From an uncultured Eubacteriales bacterium (GTDB lineage Bacteria > Bacillota > Clostridia > Oscillospirales > Oscillospiraceae): 61,214 nucleotides of DNA. The notes under the pieces were generated by a model. That model was not told the origin of the DNA. It did not search any database and saw only the letters and a program-made list of their open reading frames with translations. Within the stretch, counting starts at the first letter, position 1. Every line of letters begins with the position of its first letter. The DNA is taken from contig ONNS01000004.1 of the NCBI GenBank assembly GCA_900319275.1, positions 1 to 61,214 on the forward strand. Direction: 5' to 3'. This document shows positions 58,315-61,214 of this stretch, piece after piece. The position numbers were made by a program, and so were the translations under genes.

Positions 58315-58626
58315 ATGGAGAATACTTGCTACGTCTTTTTTGTAGAGAGCCCGCGTATTATCGAGGATCTAATGACGCCACACCCGGTCGAATGTGAGAG
58401 GCAGTATGAAATTGTAAAGACTGTGAAGCTGGCAAAGATCGACTATGACAACTTCATCACGGACATGATCGCGGATCGGCATTTCATCGAAGACTATGCA
58501 GCCTTGTGCTCGCAGGGCGAGGTCTGGCGCTGTCTCCTCGTGCAGCAGAGAGGACGCTCGGACGGCGTTCTTGTTGTGCCTATGGACGGCTGCTATGTCG
58601 GTTGGGCCGCATATTATCGCAAATAA
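58315..58626 (+). CDS. Hypothetical protein, 103 aa
   Basis: I do not recognise this protein. It starts MENTCYVFFVESPRIIEDLM and has no signal peptide or membrane segment; the middle (YDNFITDMIADRHFIEDYAALCSQGEVWRCLLVQ) looks like a small alpha/beta domain and the end DGVLVVPMDGCYVGWAAYY is conserved-looking and Tyr/Trp rich. It is divergent from the XRE regulator and has GAGGTGATATAG before the ATG. The pairing with a small repressor next to a tRNA suggests a cargo gene of a lost or degraded element. Confidence 0.6.
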   Translation: MENTCYVFFVESPRIIEDLMTPHPVECERQYEIVKTVKLAKIDYDNFITDMIADRHFIEDYAALCSQGEVWRCLLVQQRGRSDGVLVVPMDGCYVGWAAYYRK

Positions 58627-58705
58627 AGAAAAGCCCCGAAGCGCGCATTAGATTGCTCGCTTCTGGGCTTTCGTTCATATCAAAGATCTTAAATTGAGAA
58701 CAGAT

Positions 58706-59755
58706 TCAGTGCAGCCATTCCGACAGCGTGAACAGCCGCGCTTTTGTCCAGTCGGCGGCGGTGGAGTAGTAGATCAGCGGGTAGATGCTGCCCTCGCGGT
58801 AGAGATCCGAGGCTTCATGGACGGCAGCCTCCTTGCTGTCGATCCAGGCGCGCTCGGCGGCGGTCAGACGCTGGAAATTCTCGGCGTCCAGCATCGCGCC
58901 GAGCTGCTGCCACACGTCGTTCAGGGCCGCGTCCCATGCGGCGTAGATCTCGCCGGCCGTGTCGTTCAGCTCCGTCTGAGAGAGGTCCTGCTGCAGCTTT
59001 GCCTCGAGCGGGGCCGCCGTGCGGACCGCCTCGCTGACGCGCTGCCGGATCGTGCGGCCGCCGTCGGAGAGGCGCATCGAGGAGAAGGCCTGCTGCTCGG
59101 ACTCGTTGCAGAGCGTGTAGAAGCCGAGCTGGTCTTCGGTATACTGCGCGGAATCGCCCTGCGCCCAGCGGACCCAGCCGAGCAGCTCTTCGCTGAGAGC
59201 GCTGCGCAGCGTTGCGGGCGGATAGAGCGTAAAGCGGCCGTCGCCGGTCAGCCCGTAGGGCTGGCTGTAGATCGTGCGGACGCCGTCGAGGATCTCTTCG
59301 CCCTCTTCCTTCAGGCAGTGCAGATCCTCGATCTGCAGGCGGACGGCGCCGCCGTCCAGAAGCTCGGCCTGACCGAAGCGGCCGTAGAACTGGCAGAGAT
59401 ACAGCGTCCCGTTGGGGTAGCCCTCGCCGATGTCGCCCATGTCGGAGTCGTGATACGTGCCCCAGAAGCTGCCGTCGCGGTCGATATACAGCTCGGTGCC
59501 CCAGCCGCCGGCACCGCTGGAGAACTCAAAAACAAGCTCGCTGAGCGCCTGCCACAAGGCCGCCTCGTCCCACTCCGGCTCCTTCGTGGGCGCGGCAGTG
59601 GGAACGGGGGCGGGGGAGGAAGACGCCTCGTCAGAGATCGTGATGACCTCGGCCGGGGCAGGGGTGGCAGCAGGTGCGGCTGCCTGTCCGGCACAGCCGG
59701 AGAGCAGCGAGAGAAAAAGTAATAAAATCAGAATGCAGCTGACGGAATGACGCAT
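58706..59755 (-). CDS. Lipoprotein with a C-terminal LprI-type (DUF1311) domain
   Basis: A 349-aa lipoprotein: signal peptide with lipobox LLSGC (Cys21), an Ala/Pro/Ser/Thr-rich linker (about 22-60), a central domain of unknown type (about 62-225, with IDRDGSFWGTYHDSDMGDIGEGYPNGTLYLCQFYG) and a C-terminal LprI/DUF1311 helix bundle (LSQTELNDTAGEIYAAWDAALNDVWQQLGAMLDAENFQRLTAAERAWI). LprI proteins bind lysozyme in mycobacteria; the role here is unknown. Monocistronic. Confidence 0.83.
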   Translation of the reverse strand: MRHSVSCILILLLFLSLLSGCAGQAAAPAATPAPAEVITISDEASSSPAPVPTAAPTKEPEWDEAALWQALSELVFEFSSGAGGWGTELYIDRDGSFWGTYHDSDMGDIGEGYPNGTLYLCQFYGRFGQAELLDGGAVRLQIEDLHCLKEEGEEILDGVRTIYSQPYGLTGDGRFTLYPPATLRSALSEELLGWVRWAQGDSAQYTEDQLGFYTLCNESEQQAFSSMRLSDGGRTIRQRVSEAVRTAAPLEAKLQQDLSQTELNDTAGEIYAAWDAALNDVWQQLGAMLDAENFQRLTAAERAWIDSKEAAVHEASDLYREGSIYPLIYYSTAADWTKARLFTLSEWLH

Positions 59756-59809
59756 GGCGGTCTATCTCCAATCTGCCAGGTATTTCATATAGCATCTTTC
59801 AGCGCGTAT

Positions 59810-60015
59810 TATAATGAATATTGGATGGCGAAAAGCCAAAAAGCTTTTCGCCGCGCCGCGTTGCGGCGCAGCAAAACAGCACCGCTGTTTTGCTGTATAT
59901 TCATTGCAATGAACATCGGGCGAATGATTCAGAGAATCATTCGCTGCCAAACGTGTCGTTTGGCAGCGAAATCAATCGAATCCTCGATTGATTTCGCCAT
60001 CCGATGGTCATTATA
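59810..60015. repeat. Hairpin array E with terminal inverted repeats
   Basis: Ends TATAATGAATATTGGATG (59810-59827) and CATCCGATGGTCATTATA (59998-60015) are inverted copies (15 of 18). Between them seven hairpins nearly abut: 59827-59852, 59853-59869, 59870-59894, 59900-59913, 59920-59944, 59945-59965 and 59966-59997. Arms are 6-14 bp, all perfect, with 2-6 base loops, and every stem is different. There is no coding potential. Confidence 0.92.
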
Positions 60016-60049
60016 GCCGTGATCGTATGCAGGGTCAACTTAATTAATC

Positions 60050-60943
60050 TTAAGACTGCGTATCGGTGCTGTCCCGGCACAGCGCGGCCAGATCGTCCGG
60101 CAGCGGCGCTTCGAGCGTCAGCAGCGCGCCGGTGACGGGGTGGCGCAGCCGCAGATACGCCGCGTGCAGCGCCGGACGGGCAAGGCGTGTGTCCCCGCCG
60201 TACAGTGTATCGCCCAGCAGCGGATGATCGAGCGCGGCGCAGTGCACGCGCAGCTGGTGCGTGCGCCCGGTCAGCGCTCGCAGACGCAGCAGGGAATAGT
60301 CGGAAAAGCATTGAAGCGTGCAATACTCCGTAAAGGACGGCTTGCCGTCTGCGCGGACCTCCTGCGCGGTCGGATGGTCCGGCGCCTTGGCGATCGGCAG
60401 CTCGATCCGGCCCGAGGGCGGCTCAAAATGTCCCGCGGCGAGTGCGAGATATTCGCGCACAAAAGCGTCGGTGTGCAGCTGCCGCCGCAACAGCTCGTGG
60501 ACGTAGGCGCTTTTGGCTATCACCATCAGCCCGCTGGTGCCGCGGTCGAGACGGTTGACCGCGTGGAAGGCCTGCTCGTGGCCCCAGCGCGCGGCCAGGG
60601 CGTTGGCCACGGTCGGCTGTGTACCGGCGGCCGAGCCGTGGACGGCCATGTCCGCGCGCTTGTTGAGCACGGCCAGATCCTCGTCCTCGTACACGATGTC
60701 CAGCGGCACGGCGATGGCTTCGGCCTCGTTGCGGCCGTCCCAGTCGCTGATCATGACTGTGAGAATATCCCCGGCGCACACACGCTGATTGGTGAAGACG
60801 CGCTGTCCGTTCAGACAGATGCCGTCGGGGCGCAGCTTCAGTGCGGCGATGTGTCCCTCGGCCATATGCAATTCCCGTTTCAGAAGACTTTTGACACGGC
60901 GGCCCTCCCATGCGGGCAGAACCGTCAAAGACAGGGTACGCAT
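60050..60943 (-). CDS. RluA-family pseudouridine synthase
   Basis: A 297-aa protein: an N-terminal S4-like region (about 15-65) and the RluA catalytic domain with HAVNRLDRGTSGLMVIAKS, catalytic Asp133, then ALTGRTHQLRVHCAALDHPLLGD. It converts uridine to pseudouridine in rRNA or tRNA; the exact target (RluD, RluC or YlyB/YjbO type) cannot be told. The ATG at 60943 follows GGAGGCCAGGAAA. Confidence 0.93.
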   Translation of the reverse strand: MRTLSLTVLPAWEGRRVKSLLKRELHMAEGHIAALKLRPDGICLNGQRVFTNQRVCAGDILTVMISDWDGRNEAEAIAVPLDIVYEDEDLAVLNKRADMAVHGSAAGTQPTVANALAARWGHEQAFHAVNRLDRGTSGLMVIAKSAYVHELLRRQLHTDAFVREYLALAAGHFEPPSGRIELPIAKAPDHPTAQEVRADGKPSFTEYCTLQCFSDYSLLRLRALTGRTHQLRVHCAALDHPLLGDTLYGGDTRLARPALHAAYLRLRHPVTGALLTLEAPLPDDLAALCRDSTDTQS

Positions 60944-61023
60944 TTTCCTGGCCTCCTTCACGCAGCTGCGTCAAACGATCAAAAAAGGTAACTATTCAGT
61001 CTTGGCATTCATAGGGGGAAGTT

Positions 61024-61214
61024 CAGAGGGGCTCTCCTCTCTGATTTTTCGCCGCGGACGGCGAAAAACGCATTCAAATCCGTTTTTGACGGGGCTTTGC
61101 CTCGACAAAAACACGCTAAGCCGAGCTGAGCGAGGCCTCGCGCCGTCGTCAAACGAAACTCACTTCATTCCGCTTCCGCCTTTAGGGCGAAAGCTGCATG
61201 TCCGTTCCTTCCGT
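61024..61214. repeat. Hairpin array G (window edge), homologous to array F
   Basis: CAGAGGGG...CCTCTCTG, TTTTTCGCC/GGCGAAAAA and GTTTTTG/CAAAAAC hairpins (61024-61112), then TCGTCAAACGAAACTC (61146-61161) and a CGCTTCCGCC...GGGCGAAAGC hairpin. Each block has a counterpart in array F, but the TCGTCAAACGAAACTC segment has the opposite orientation relative to the rest. The array runs off the window. Confidence 0.85.

Overview
The window looks like a chromosomal segment of a GC-rich, monoderm gut-type Firmicute of class Clostridia, most likely Oscillospiraceae (Ruminococcaceae). The reasons are a T-box ahead of pheST, IreB, the MurT/GatD lipid II amidation pair, a DnaD-type/DnaC-type replication pair, mreCD with PBP2, lipoprotein signal peptides, and Gram-positive style promoters and ribosome binding sites. 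The family assignment is inference; no rRNA gene is present.

Layout. 0.4-4.5 kb: leftward glycosyltransferase and HAD genes, then two leftward CobW-type GTPase genes. One carries a His/Asp/Cys-rich repeat and a 1-base frameshift; the other is fused to a YcgQ-like domain. 4.6-5.3 kb: RelB/RelE-type toxin-antitoxin pair. 5.4-10.5 kb: MFS transporter and an orphan hybrid histidine kinase. 10.75-15.2 kb: T-box, pheS, pheT (with an extra domain), ireB. 15.4-18.5 kb: zur-znuA-znuC-znuB. 18.5-25.4 kb: accessory and housekeeping singletons (Pr6Pr-like membrane protein, pRiA4b ORF-3-like protein, HExxH protein, DUF255 protein, ArsC/Spx-like protein, membrane HTH regulator, DegV). 25.5-28.9 kb: leftward murT-gatD-amidohydrolase. 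29.2-32.6 kb: leftward cca-udg-DUF2156-GNAT. 32.8 kb: murC. 34.5-39.7 kb: sugar ABC transporter divergent from a secreted GH13 amylase. 40.2-45.6 kb: acyltransferase-fold protein, dnaC-like, dnaD-like and U32 peptidase genes. 45.9-50.7 kb: maf-mreC-mreD-mrdA and an MgsA-like gene. 50.8-57.2 kb: hisS, aspS, yifB/comM, thiI. 57.3-61.2 kb: tRNA-Gln and an accessory stretch, then an LprI-domain lipoprotein and an RluA-type pseudouridine synthase.

Two themes stand out. First, zinc: the cobW promoter and the zur-znuACB promoter carry look-alike 23-bp palindromes (core TTTGA-N-AA-N6-TCAA), which suggests one Zur regulon joining the importer to the putative zinc metallochaperones. Second, the intergenic DNA is full of small non-coding mobile-looking elements. 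There are at least three families of short inverted-repeat (MITE-like) elements, and several arrays of back-to-back perfect hairpins (about 20.65-20.98, 39.90-40.07, 54.13-54.40, 57.38-57.72, 59.81-60.02 and 61.02-61.2 kb). The stems vary while linkers and boundary motifs recur. One cluster of arrays sits beside tRNA-Gln, whose 3' end is duplicated twice downstream. These arrays are the best candidate here for something undescribed.
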